Part shown: piece after piece, positions 28,001-41,300 of the stretch | Numbering within the stretch: position 1 is the stretch's first letter | Layout of the letters: every line of letters starts with the position of its first letter | Origin: Diphasiastrum complanatum | Taxonomy: Eukaryota > Streptophyta > Lycopodiopsida > Lycopodiales > Lycopodiaceae | DNA: 64,000 nt | Assembly (NCBI GenBank): GCA_029204225.1 | Contig: CM055112.1 | Coordinates: 439,001-503,000 of the forward strand | Reading direction: 5' to 3' | Made by a program: the position numbers and the translations under genes | Notes under the pieces: model-generated | What the model was told of the DNA's origin: nothing | Databases searched by the model: none | What the model saw: only the letters and a program-made list of their open reading frames with translations

Positions 28001-30429
28001 TTCCTACTTTTAAGTAAAGTTGAAATGGGAAAGCCGGAAATGGTTCGAGATTACATTGAACGGGTTAAACGCCTCAGATCTGAGTGCGAACCCGAGCTGA
28101 TTAATGAAAATGCCATGATTATGTGGTTTTTGTTAGGTCTACCTAAAAGGATCAGGCGCGAGTTGAAACGCCATAATGAGTACGCAATTTTGCAAAACGC
28201 TATGACGATGCAATACGGAAGGAGGATGAAGATTCAGATGACGAGCAAAAATCAGTATGTTGCCTTATACAGCAGGGCAGACCACTATGACATCCACCAC
28301 TATCGCATCAACGAATATCAATGCTACTGTAGAGATGATGCTCAACAAGTTCGAGAAACTCGGGAAAAACCAGCAGAAACAGATGGAAAAGTTGCAGTCG
28401 CAATTTCATTGGAAGATTTTCATGGAAAAGCAAACAAGGAACCGGAGAAGTTTGCTAAGACTTTTCCTACCAGGAAAAATGTCTGGTGTTCCATTTGTAC
28501 GGGCAATCACACAGCAAATGAATGTCCTCAATTGAAAAAACGAATAGAAATCAGTATGTGCCATTTGTGCAATTCACCTGATCATGAGACTGCTTATTGC
28601 AACTTTAATCCTCGGATTATCCAGCAACGATATGCCCAGATGGGATATCGAGAACCCCATTATGGAGGGAATCCGACAGCCAGACCTCGTCAATCTGCTC
28701 TTGGATATCCGGAACGATTAGCTTTACCAGCCCCACCGACACAAATGGCTCCTCCTGCTAATTTGATGGAACCAGAACCTTACAGAGGTATCGAGCAATA
28801 GAATTATTGTAATAATCATGAGAGCGGACCTTCAGAACATTATGCTATCTATGCTGCCGCACAACAACAAGCATCTAGAAATTGGACCAGAGCGCCGCTT
28901 GGATGCTTTGCTTGTGGAGAAAATCACAGAGCTGCAGAATGTCCAAACAAAGGCAAATTTGTACCATTCTGTCGTGACTGTGGTTATGGGCATTGCTACA
29001 AGGAGTGTCCAGCAAGACCAAAGCCACCGCCGGTCACAGCTCCTGTAAATTTGATAACAACCAAGCAAAGACCAACAGTTCAACCTTAACCAAGTATACC
29101 CTTGATGGTGGTTACCAGAGCTCAGAAGCAGAAAGAACCGGTAGCAGATCTAGTACCTGCTGATTCTATACCATTAACAGATAACCAACAGCATCTGGAG
29201 TCTATCCAAATCTCCATGCCGAAAAGAGGAGATATCAGGATATGAGGCAATGGATTAAACAATTGCAAGAAGAAGAGGAGCTTGAAGCCTCTAAAGCTGC
29301 AACTGAAGTCCATTCTTCACCTGTGCAGCCACTGAATAATCCACGTATAGATATGAATGCTCAATTGCACCATCATGAAGAACCCTTCAAGATGACTGAA
29401 CCGGAAGCACCGCAGACAGAACTCCTCATGAGTATTTTGTCTAGTAAGATAAATATTACGTTGGGAGAGTTCTTGAAGTTGGTACCAAATGCAAAAGAAG
29501 TATTAGTGCAAAAGTTAACTCAAACTGAACCAGAAGTCCATCAAGAACCACTTTTTTGTTCTGGATTTGAAAAATCTAATGAGGTACTCCATGTCATAGC
29601 AGCCTGGGAAAGTGAGCAAAAAAATATCACCCTGCCGATACAGCATAGGCAATTTTCTAAAGAAGCAGCCGTGATAGATGGAGGTTCGAGAGTTAACTTG
29701 ATTTCAACAAAGCTATGTGCAAAGTGGGGCCTTACAAGGATTAAGCCTGCGACTTTTGCCATTAAGCTAGCTGATCAAACTACAGTCCGTCCACGAGGAA
29801 TGGTAGAGTAGAGTTTAAAGAAATGACGAGTTGTCCATTTGAATATGTAAATGGTCTCAATACCATATAATCCTGGCCTATAACTCTCTCTCTTCTTAGT
29901 GGTTATTTCTTTGTTTTAGTGACTTGGATAGTACAACAAGTTTTTTTTGACGGCATTGATCCATCTAGTTTTCATCGTACTTGGATGTACTTCATCTTAT
30001 ATGCCTCTTGGCATGAAACGACATTAATGAGCCTCTCTTTCTCTCATGACTCTCATGAGGGTCCATAAAGAGTAATAGATCTCTCTCACTAATGAAGTCA
30101 AGCAGGTCACCAACATTGGACAAGATTGTATACACTTACAGTTCAAAACCCCAATTTGCAAGCAACATGAATGGGGCCCCAGTATGCTCCCAATACCGAG
30201 CACCCCAATTCCCTATTTCCTGGACTGGATGACGACATTGACACACACCCTCACTTTGCAGCATTCTACTTTAGTTCTAGAGCTTTTCTTTCTATTATTT
30301 TTGAATTTGAATGCATTTTTCTATTGTAGTATCAGAGATGTTTTATGCTCCAGCTGTTTCATTTTACAAACTTGAGATGTACTTATGTTGCCTTATGTGC
30401 CTTTTGGTGTTAACAAGATCTTAATAAAA

Positions 30430-30508
<79 letters not shown>

Positions 30509-33500
30509 TTGTGACTCTTGTTCTGACTCACCTGATCAAGAAGAAAGTAATGCTTCACTGATCGCAGCCTTGCAAGCAGGTCAAACTGTCAATCATGGAA
30601 AGCGAAGAGTGACATAGAATGCATACGAATGATGTCTAGAAAACCCGTCTTTCACTCACATGAAAAGACACATCTCAACAGAAATTCCTTCTAGAAAAAC
30701 CATCTTTCCCTGTACATTGAGACACTTCAGACCTCAAAAATAAAGAAAGACACATTGGATGTCGAAAAGAAAGCATTGAACTTTTGCGTACAGGGAAACT
30801 CTAGGCATCTACTTTGTTGATAATCAGATTTAGAAGCTCCGCGCTTGCAAAATTATATGCAATATTGATGCGATCCAGATATTGATGTCGTGCTCCTGCA
30901 TTTGTAAGCTTCACATCATCGGAAAAAGGTATCTGCAAGAAGGCATAGTTTAAAGATTCTCAGAGAGCTGTTAAACCATTATCCAAAGTACTAGCTGCAA
31001 GTGCAGATAAGATGGGCTCGCACCCTGATGGTATGTCCACATTCTCGAACTGCATTTAGATACTTCCCCGTTGTCAGAATCGTCTCAGCTACACTGGTCA
31101 GAAATCCCGGAATATCATGTCTCAGGCTATACCGCTGTTGCCAATAGGTTGCATTATAGTCCTGGCTTAAGCTTTCCTGGAGATTGAACAACAACAAACT
31201 GCCAATAAAACTGCCTAGCTTTGAAAATGCCTCCAAGAAAATAACTTTGCCATAGCTCTAAAAAAACTGACCTTTTGCAAGCCCTTGTTCTCATCTATAA
31301 AGAATTCTCCATATGGGTCATCTATTACTCCTTCATATACCCATCTACACCAGCAAAGTACAAAAAAAGTTTATTGGACCAGAACTCTAGAAAATAGAAG
31401 TTAGAATGAGTTAATGTCAAATGTTTTGAGGATCTACTCTACCTTTCTAGCATTCGGAAATAAGGGGCACTTGCAGCATGTGCGAGCTTCTGAAGCAAAG
31501 ATCTGGCAGCATTATCTCCAGCCATAGCAGCTGCCTGCAAAATGAGGAGATATATAATTGGGTCTGTGTGAAAGTCGATATCATAAAAACACACATGATA
31601 TTCTGCCAGAAAAGAAAATTCTAAGCAGCAGCCAATATTACCTGGCTCTGCAACAAATTGAGAATTGCAGCTCCAGACAACTGCTTTGCAGATGCTCTGC
31701 GTAAAACAACAGAAAGAGCTTGCATGGCCCCCATCATTGGCTGCGTACAACAAGACAAAGTGTTGAAAAAACAGAAGCTAATCACACAGAAAACAGAATC
31801 GCTCCTTAAAAGAAAACCAGGGAGCAAATGTTGCAATATTTACCTGACAAAAGAACCACAGGCCCTGTAGAGAAAGACGAGCAAGCCGAAATTGATGCTC
31901 TAACTGAGCTACCATTGCATGATAATCCTGCAGGCACAAAGCAAACAAATCACCATGGATTATCTTGCCCCTATAGAAGACAAAAAATCAAAGCTGGAGA
32001 GAGCTGACTTCAAAAAAAAGTAAATGAGCATTATAAGACTAGGTCGTGGAGGCTCCTAGCCATCATGGAGGCAAGCTTCTCAAGGTACATGCATAGATAT
32101 ATGAGGTGTCACCACTAGCTCGAGTCTCAAGGCCACTTGGGCCCAGTTCCACTTACTGGCTAAAGCTAAGAAAAGGGAGGTTACATAATATTTACGGCTA
32201 ATCATCTCCATCACATTTGTACAACTTGTAATAAATAAGTTTGCCTAGCCATTGGGCCCAGTTCCACTTACTGGCTAAAGCTAAGAAAAGGGAGGTTACA
32301 TAATATTTACGGCTAATCATCTCCATCACATTTGTGATTGTATTTAAATGTGTTGAAAGTGGTTGTTAGTATACCATGCCTTAAAATATCCATTGTAAAC
32401 TCAACACATAGATGAGCCTTTACCAAGTACAAAAAAAAAACCTTGAAAACATGCACTATAATATTCCAGCAGAATGTTTATGCAGCAACAACCATGCAAT
32501 AACAATTGATGTTAAGCCCAATATGGTAACCAATCATCTCAAAAAAGGTATGCAAGTTTATAAAATTCACTTAAGCCACCAAAATGGAGTGATCGCCCTT
32601 GACGAATCCATCAAGTTGACACTCCGGTGCTCTTCTAGTTGATGGCAATGGGAAATGATCCATTTTGGTTGCAGCATTGAGCTCCCTAAGCTCTATACAT
32701 ATGTGAAAATTTTCATTTCTCCTGGCGCTATCATAATAGGTGATACTCACTTGATAAGTTTGATCTAATATTGGCGTTTGCATCAAGTAGTTTTTGAATC
32801 TCTTGCTAGATCAACTGCAAATGATAAGAATTGCATCAATAGGGTTTGTTGAACTTAGGAAAAACTCTGTCAACCAGTGGGAAAGTATGCTACACTAATC
32901 CTGGGGGAATCCCTTTCAAGTCCACATCCATAGCACAGACTATATGCTACAATACTCCTACCCATGTCATCGGTGCCAAAGAATAGGTGCAGGTCGCATG
33001 CATGAAGATATGTTCACAATAGCTTTCATAGATTTATACAAAGACCAATGTGCTGCATTTCTCTTACGCTCTGAAGCTAAAAGGAAACTAAGTTCAGGAA
33101 AGCAGATTTGGAGACTCGTTGGACCTCTAAAGTACATACAATAATTATCAGCCCCATAAAAGCTTCCTACAAGGAGCCCTAAAGGTGGTGAGTGCCCAAA
33201 ACTCATCTGAATTTAAGACTATAAGTGTCCCTAGATGGGTGCTCATTGAGTAGTTGAAGATTGTTGGGATTGTGAGCTTCTTTGATGGAGAAGTCAAAGG
33301 CAATACTCTTTGGGACTTGCAAGGTTAGTAAAGATGCATCTAAACTAAATGTACACATTATGATGAGTCAACAAATGTGACTACTTCCCAAGGATGATAT
33401 ATTCAGCATCGTCGTGCAGCATGACACGTCATTTTCCTCCATGACTTGTGGTAGCCTCCTCTCAAACATCTTTGACTAACTCCTTTACTGTATTTTCTTC

Positions 33501-36500
33501 TTCGACGTCCACATTTTTTGCAACATCTTTAATGTATTTATTTTTGTGGCATCTACGTCAACAAGGACATTTTCTAGGCATATCTATAGCATATGTAGTT
33601 TTGTGATGACTTCTTTAAACATATTTATTCTCAGAGTTTGGAGAAAGCGCAAGATTTGCAAGTACTAAAGTGTCAAGTACAAGTAAATATACCTAGCACA
33701 TGGCATCCAATTGCGGGTGATCAATCCACCTGGCATGCATGTCAATTGTGACCTGTGAATACTAAGTGTCTCATAGGGTACCACCCCCATGCCCCAAAAA
33801 GGACCTGTGACCCCCTTGGTCACTCAAGCTAGTTGTCGGCTAGCACGACGTCTCTAAAAACTTGTTAGGCAGTCGCAATGGGTCATTGTTTGTGACACAC
33901 TAGTCCAAGCTAGGGACAAATGTCCACTCTGATTACCGCCCTTTGCCAATACTTGGCTGCAGGCCCTCTCTAGTAACTGCCCGTGTCGAGGTCAAGCTAT
34001 TGACTCTAACAATCCTTCCCTCCTCTGGAAAGTCATCGGTCCTGAATGAAAAACTCTGGGTAAGACTTCTACAAACATTGTCAGGTCTCCCAGGTAGCGT
34101 TTGACAATGGATCCCTTTCCAAGTCACTAGAAACTCTTGGAAGAGATGATTCTGCAATTGTCACTCTCTTCAATCTAGCACTTTATGTGGTCCATAGCCT
34201 ATAGTGTCTTTCTCTTCTAGAAACACGAGACCTTGTACTAGGGCTTCACCATCCTACAAATGTCGCTTGAGTTTGGATGCACCTGCATCCCAAACTCTTC
34301 CATTTGGTCAACTAACTTGCGCGTGTAAGGCCACACAAGCTGACAATGTGGGTCCTTTTGTTGAGCTCTCTTGTTTCCTCTTCAAAAGCAAATTTCCAAA
34401 TGAAATTCTTGCATCAGCTCGGCCCACCGAGCTTGGCCACCCTTCAAATTTGGCTCAGTGCAAAAATACTTTGAGTATGATGGTCTATGTATACATAAAA
34501 CCCGGCGTCATATAAATAATTCTGCCACAACTTGAGCGCATGTATGATCCCATACAGCTCCTGCTTGTGTGTGAGACATCTTTGTTGAGCTGGTGTCAAC
34601 TTTTTACTCTCATAGGCTATTGGTCTACCCTCTTGGCTCACCACCGCACCTACAGCATGCCACTTGCATTCGTCTCTAGGTCAAACGGTTTCTGGGTATC
34701 GACAATCTTGAGAACTGAGGCTATGGCCGACGCTCCTTCAAGCTCTCAAAATTGTGCTGAACTTCAGCATCCCACCAAACTAGCTACCTAGGAATAGTTC
34801 CCAACGAACCGTCGATGGAACTTATAAAAGCCCAAAAAAGATTGTAATTGGCGTATATTGGTAGGCCTCGACCACTTCTTAACCCCAACCACCTTGGCTA
34901 GGTTAACCGAAATATCATCAACCAACACTACACGACCCAAATACTCGACATGACTTACACACTTCGGTCTTCCGAGCATTGACATACAAAGAAAAAGCTG
35001 TAACTTGCCAAATACGGTCTGGAGATAAATCTCCTGCTCTACTACCACCTCATTATAGACAAAATTGACACCAACTTGCCCATATAGTCAACATCATTCA
35101 TGAGCATCATGAACATGGTCGTGCATTGGTTAACAATACCAAAAACTCATAATGCCCAAAACGGGTCCGGAAGGCCGTCTTTTGGACGTCTTCATCTTGA
35201 ATTTGTATCTGATGGTACCCAGTTTTGAGATCTATCCTACTAAAAATGGCTGCAACTTGCAACGCATCAAGTAGATCATCATTCCTGGGCATAAGATATA
35301 TGTGCTTTATAGTGATTCTACTCAATCCCCTATAATCAATGCACGTTTTAAAACTACCTTGTTCTAACAAGTAAAGTAGGAGAGCCAAAGGGTGAATAAC
35401 TAGGACAGTAATACCCCAACTTGAAATATTCCTCCAACATCCTTCTAACTTCCTTTTCCTCTTCTAGGCTTGTCCTATAAGGAGGCCTACATACCAGGAA
35501 TTGCCCCTGGAACGAGCTCAATATGATGCTCAACATTCCTTCTAGGCGGCACTCCAAGCAGAAACAGACTTGCGAAGCGTAAGGACCTGGGCATGAGCAT
35601 CAAGAAAAACAATGTGTCAAAATCCTCACAGTTGGCAAGGCCAGGCACAAGTGAAGAAGATCCACATAGGAGTAACGTTTTAGGATGATAACAGCCTCCC
35701 TGGGTGGTGTATCATCTTTAGATTACTGTATTCCAGGGCTTCAAGGGATGGTCATAGTCAAAGTTACAGTTTCTCACTCTAGTTTACTTTTCTTTATGTT
35801 GCCCTATGCCTTTTTGTGCCTGTGATGTATCTTGTATTTTAGCTTTAGCATTCTGAAGCAGGCCATGAATTTTTTTTCATGAAAACAAAATAGAAGACAA
35901 ATTAACTACCACTTGCTGAATGGCTCAGTGGAAAATAAACCTGTAATATTGCTCTTAAAGCAGCAGCAAAAGCATGGTTTACTAAACCATACTTGAAATG
36001 AGATCTTGTTTCAGTGAACTGACTGACAATGATGTAATTTTCACAAAGTGGTAGAACACGTTTCGTCAATTCCTGAAAAATACCCACAAGTAGAATCAAT
36101 CAATCTGTTCATGTAAAGGACAAATTGTCAAAACTAGTGACATCCCACGAATCATCAAGCTGATGGTGGCAATTGTGCATTACACATAAGGATAAGTCCA
36201 TTGAAGAGTCCATTTGAAACACCATAGACGTATCCTTCAGCCTTCCTTGTTTCACATGGATGTACTTTCCTTCTATTCCCACCATTAGAAAAAGCAAATC
36301 ATCAATCACAAGTAACTCCTGCAAGAGACCACCACAAAATGTTCCATTTTGAACATGTGAGCAAAAGGACACTACTCTTATTTCTATGTCCCCAGATTCA
36401 GGTAACAGTGCAAGCTTCATACTTTACACAATTTGAGTCAACCTGAGATGTAAAGAGTGTAGAAAGTAACAATATGTACCTGAACAGAAGCTGCAAAAAG

Positions 36501-38252
36501 GCCAATGGCTCTATCATTCTCAACATTGCTGTGAATACAAATATAGAGGATCTGCTCATCAGTATATCATGAGCCATATATCAAATAGAGCACCATTTAA
36601 TAACATTTATAGAATCTCCCGCACTTGGACAAAATTACGATAAACGTCTAGAGCCCAAAAACTAAAACAATGACAAGATACTTAATTTAACCTTGTGTAA
36701 ATTACATGGAAGATAAAGACGATACATGGGTTATTTGCCAAGTACCTTCGAGATTCCCTGTCACTCATGCCCCCTCGACTTGACATCTTTTTCTGGCTGG
36801 AAACATCCTGAAATTGACAGTTTGTATGGATTAACAATCTCAAAGCAAACATGAAATAAAGAGAAAAAAAAGGAGTTTTCTATCACATAGACAAGCAGCT
36901 CATCCTCAAGTGCGACCTCCTACACCCTAAAGCGACGATATACAATGAAAAAATTCAATGTAATCGTTTGTTGTTTTGACTAGGTGTTGCTTGCTTTCAC
37001 CACCATTCTTGTGATTGCTCTTCAATAATACTTTACTCTTGTCAATTAACTCCCATCAATCTAAAACCTAAAAACCCCACAGACATCCAGCTTTATACCT
37101 GGTGTAGTATCTGCCCAGTGAGAAAAGGTCGTTCAATATTCCATTGTGGAGTAGCAGGATATGATATGCCCTCAATTAAAGGTTTTGGTAATTCAAAACT
37201 CTCTGCATCCACAAACAACAATGTCATCTGCCACGTGCATATAGGAGTATTGAGCTCACTGATATCCATAACCTGTTCAAACTATGCAACCTGTGCAATG
37301 AAATTTACGAGTTCTACGTTGTTTTCTAGTTGTGAGAGCTTGACTTACTCTCATTTTGATGGCTAGAGCGTTTGACGTTTACGGTGGCTTCAGTAAGGAC
37401 CAAGTTCTGGATTTGTGTTGCAAGCCCCCGTGTCCCCGGTCGTGAAAGCTCGTCATTCTCTTTGTTGGGTCTGGATAGATTACTATAATCTTCTGAGCCA
37501 GAATGAGAAGGATTCAAAGGCTGCATGGAGAGAACAGGGAGTTACAAGCTGTAAAAGTGAAAAAAATGGGTGAAATTCATCATGCAGGGTGGTGCTCTTA
37601 TAAACTCACTTGCATACGTCCTCATGGCACATTAGATGATCAAGAAAGAGAGAGCATCAACAAAAGAGGAAGAGCACCTTACCTCAACTAAAGCTTCACC
37701 ATCAGTGGATTTTGATTCAATAGAATCAGAGGTCGATACCTCAATGCCCCCATCTCTTGCTACAAGTTTCTTTAAGTCTGGATCCACAAGTATTTGACTT
37801 ACCAACCAAAGAAATGGATCAATAGCGTGCACCCTGTGCACATCATCTTCCATGATCAAACATAATTTAAAAAATCTTAGACAATCTCTGATGCAAATCA
37901 AGAACCAACACCAAGCGGAACACAAGAAAGGAAGAAAAAAAGAAAGACACACCCAAAGGTACATAAAACTAAAAAAGCAAATATCAAGTGTGATTATTAA
38001 TGTGGGAGCATAATACACGAACAATCTAAAAAACATAAACAAACTTGATATGAAACTAATGTGATCTAGGATATCATTAAAACATCTCTGTAGGACATGA
38101 TAAAGCTGAATGAAATAACAATAAAGAGTAACCGTGATTACTCTAGACCAAAGATGAATGCGTCCGGATGCTGGACGTGGGACGCATCCGTGTCCACCCG
38201 CACGCATTTTTTTTTCATATATTATATATAATAATATCATATATATTATATA

Positions 38253-38306
<54 letters not shown>

Positions 38307-41300
38307 TCATAGTGTCCCTTGGTACCGCTGGTATGGTACCGCTGGTACCATATCAGTGGTACCGCCTTGGGATCCACGGTACTAGGGTGGTACCATTTTT
38401 TATATTTTTTTAAAAATATTTTTAATATTTAATTTTTGCCTATTACCTACCAAAACAGGTCAAAAAAATGGAAAAAAAAAGGGGTTTTGGGTGTAAAAAA
38501 AGAGGGTACAGTACATGGTGCAGGGGACTGGTGCAACAGCACATGGGCACTGTGGGTGAGCAGACCATGGGGCCACTGGGGAGAGCAACACAGGGGGGGA
38601 GCATCACATGGGTTTAGGGTACAGAGACACATGGAGGGATGGTGGGGATCCACATGGCCAATCAGGCGGTGGGGATAAATAAGCACTCAGAATGCCATTG
38701 TGATCGGCATTTTCAGAGGCTGGGAGAGAGCTAGTGATAGACAGTGAGAGAGCAAGCGAGAGCCGGTGACAGGCTGTGAGAGGCTGTTTGAGAGCCAGGG
38801 TGCTGTGAGAGGGTGTTCGAGGAGCAGGGTGCTGTGAGGAAAAGGTCGATCGAGATGGCAGAGCACATACCACCGAAGCCAGGAGGAAGCTCGAGGAAGA
38901 TATCCGAAGGCACAACGAAAGACATCGGAAGCAAGAGGCAGACATTGCAGAGATGTTGCGACAGACTCGGGAGAGACACCCAGAGCTGTAGATCCCCGCC
39001 CCCGCTGTGGCCCCTGCCCCCGCTGTCGAGCTGGATTTGGATGAGCAGATCGGAATGAACTTCACACGGCGGCAGCTCATCATGGTCAGGGAAAGGGCGG
39101 CCAGACGTCGGGCTAACCAGGAAGCAGAGCGAGAGCGACAGAACAATGCACCTGACGAGGGCGAGGAGTCAGTGGAGGATCAGTAGGCATGTTTAGAATA
39201 GATAAGGTCCAGCCGTATGTGGCTGACTGTTGCTATGTAACTTTCGGTAGTTTAGGGTGCGGCAAATAACTAGATGCTGCTTAAAAAAAGGACGGGATAT
39301 GTAATGTTATCTTGATACAACGGTAGAATGAATATATAGTTGTTTTTTGTACAACGTGAGCCTGGTCATGTGAAATGCAATCTCTGTATCTTTTTAAATG
39401 CATATGTGATACATGTGTTTGTGAAATGTCGTTTGGGGTGTAAGTGTAATTGTTGTGCTCATTATGTAGGTGCATTTATGTGAAGCTATCATTCACTTCA
39501 ATCGAAATTAGTTGAAAATAAGATTCACACACGCACATAGAATTTGACATAAAATTAAAAATACAGCATCACATGTACCGAGCGACATACGCACAATGTG
39601 CAGCAAATAAAGTACGCCAAACACTGTATATAATATGAAAAATGATCTGAGTACAATGGTAGACCGTCTGCTAGAGACAAACTACTGAAACTAAAATAAC
39701 AGAGCCACAATCAATGCTCTGGCTCTGACTCAGACGAATGCTCCGGAGACAACTCAGGGCCCCGAGCTGACTCTCGCAGCCGATATCTCTGCCTGTCTAG
39801 AACTGGCATGGGCTGTGTGTCCGAGGAGGAGGACTCCTCACTAGCATCATCCCAGTCTGCCTCAGCATCAACCCCCAAGCAAGCCAAACCAACAACACCT
39901 CCTCCAGCTGGCTGTAATCCTGCACCTCTAGTTGTACCTGGAACCCTGCGTGGTCGTCCTCTCTTCCCTGGCAGTTTCTGTGCCTTCTTGTTCGGTGCAC
40001 CCTTGGGCCTTCCTGGTCTCTTGCGGACAAGAGGAGCTATCAATGCCTCGTCACCCCCCTGCAAATCACCTGGCTGGCTAGGCTGGGCCCAAGCTGAGGC
40101 CGACTGGGATAGGGAAGCAAAAGTGGGAACTCCCTGTGCACCTGAGCGAGGAGGATGAGCTCGTGGAGTGTGTTCCCATGGGGCTGCTGCAGGTGGAGGA
40201 ACTGGCTATGCAGGAGGCAAGTACAGCGGCGATATGTACTGAAAGGCGCTGCGGTGGCCGGTACTAGTACATCATGGGTGCTGCCAAAGGGGGAGCCAGT
40301 GGAGTGGGTGCTGCCACTGGAGGAGCAGTTGGAGGAGCCACTATGGATGTGGGCGTTGCAAGAGAAAACCTAGGCACAGATGGTGGCCTGCCATGGAGAC
40401 TTGGTGCTGCAGAAGTGGACGGCGATGGAGGGGCTGCAGGCCTGAATGGCATCGGTGGCACTGGAGGAGCGATGCGGCGCACATATACCCTCTGAGGAGC
40501 TGGAGGAACTGTAGACACCTCGTGCGGCTGCTCTGGCTGGGACTCTGTGTATGGCATGCTGGCAAGAGATGAAGGGGGTGCCCTGACACTCGGCATCTGC
40601 GAAGCCTCTGAATCCAATTTGGCAATCAAGTCGTCCAGCTGGGCATCTGAATACAAATGCTCTGGGCCTCATCCTGTGCACCATCCCCTAAATCATCCTG
40701 TGCACCATCCCCTGAATCAACCCGTGCCTCATCATGTGCACCCTGTAGACCCTGCATGGCCTCCCAATTTGTGCAATCAAAGTCATCTGGTGCCTCCTCT
40801 GGTGTGTTGTCATAGTAACGGCCATGACTCTGTACTGCACGCATCCAAACATCTGCGGGACCGGCATCTAAATCACTCTGCCCTCTATCAAGAGCCTCCT
40901 CCATCATGTTGACCCTCTTGTAGAAACTCGTGGACAGCCAAGGAAAATAGTCAGTATTGCTTACAAAAGTGTCTCGTACAAATGGGATGCACACATATAT
41001 ATAGTCCAAGATGACTATCTAACTTCATGACTATTGGCTATCCAACTACTTGACTATTGGCTTTCCAACTACTTGACTATTGACTATTCAACTTTCTATA
41101 AGTTACATAGAAAGAATAAGGTACCTCCAATATGTCAAGTTGGGGTACTTAATGTCACAATTAGGCCTAGTGGACCCATGAGTCCCTACCAAGTTAATTT
41201 CATATTAACTTAGCTAATTCTAAGTTTAATAGGCCTAATATGATAAATGACCATGGTTACACAACTCTCGACCTTTTGGGTCAAAGTAACCTATGGTAAT

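Noticed and set aside
34204-34791. Plus-strand frames in GCP2 intron 9
   Set aside because: They are antisense to recognised gypsy RT and RNase H blocks.
38604-39146. 180-aa minus-strand frame
   Set aside because: It is antisense to the charged plus-strand frame and has the Ser/Leu/Cys-rich composition typical of a GC-rich shadow.
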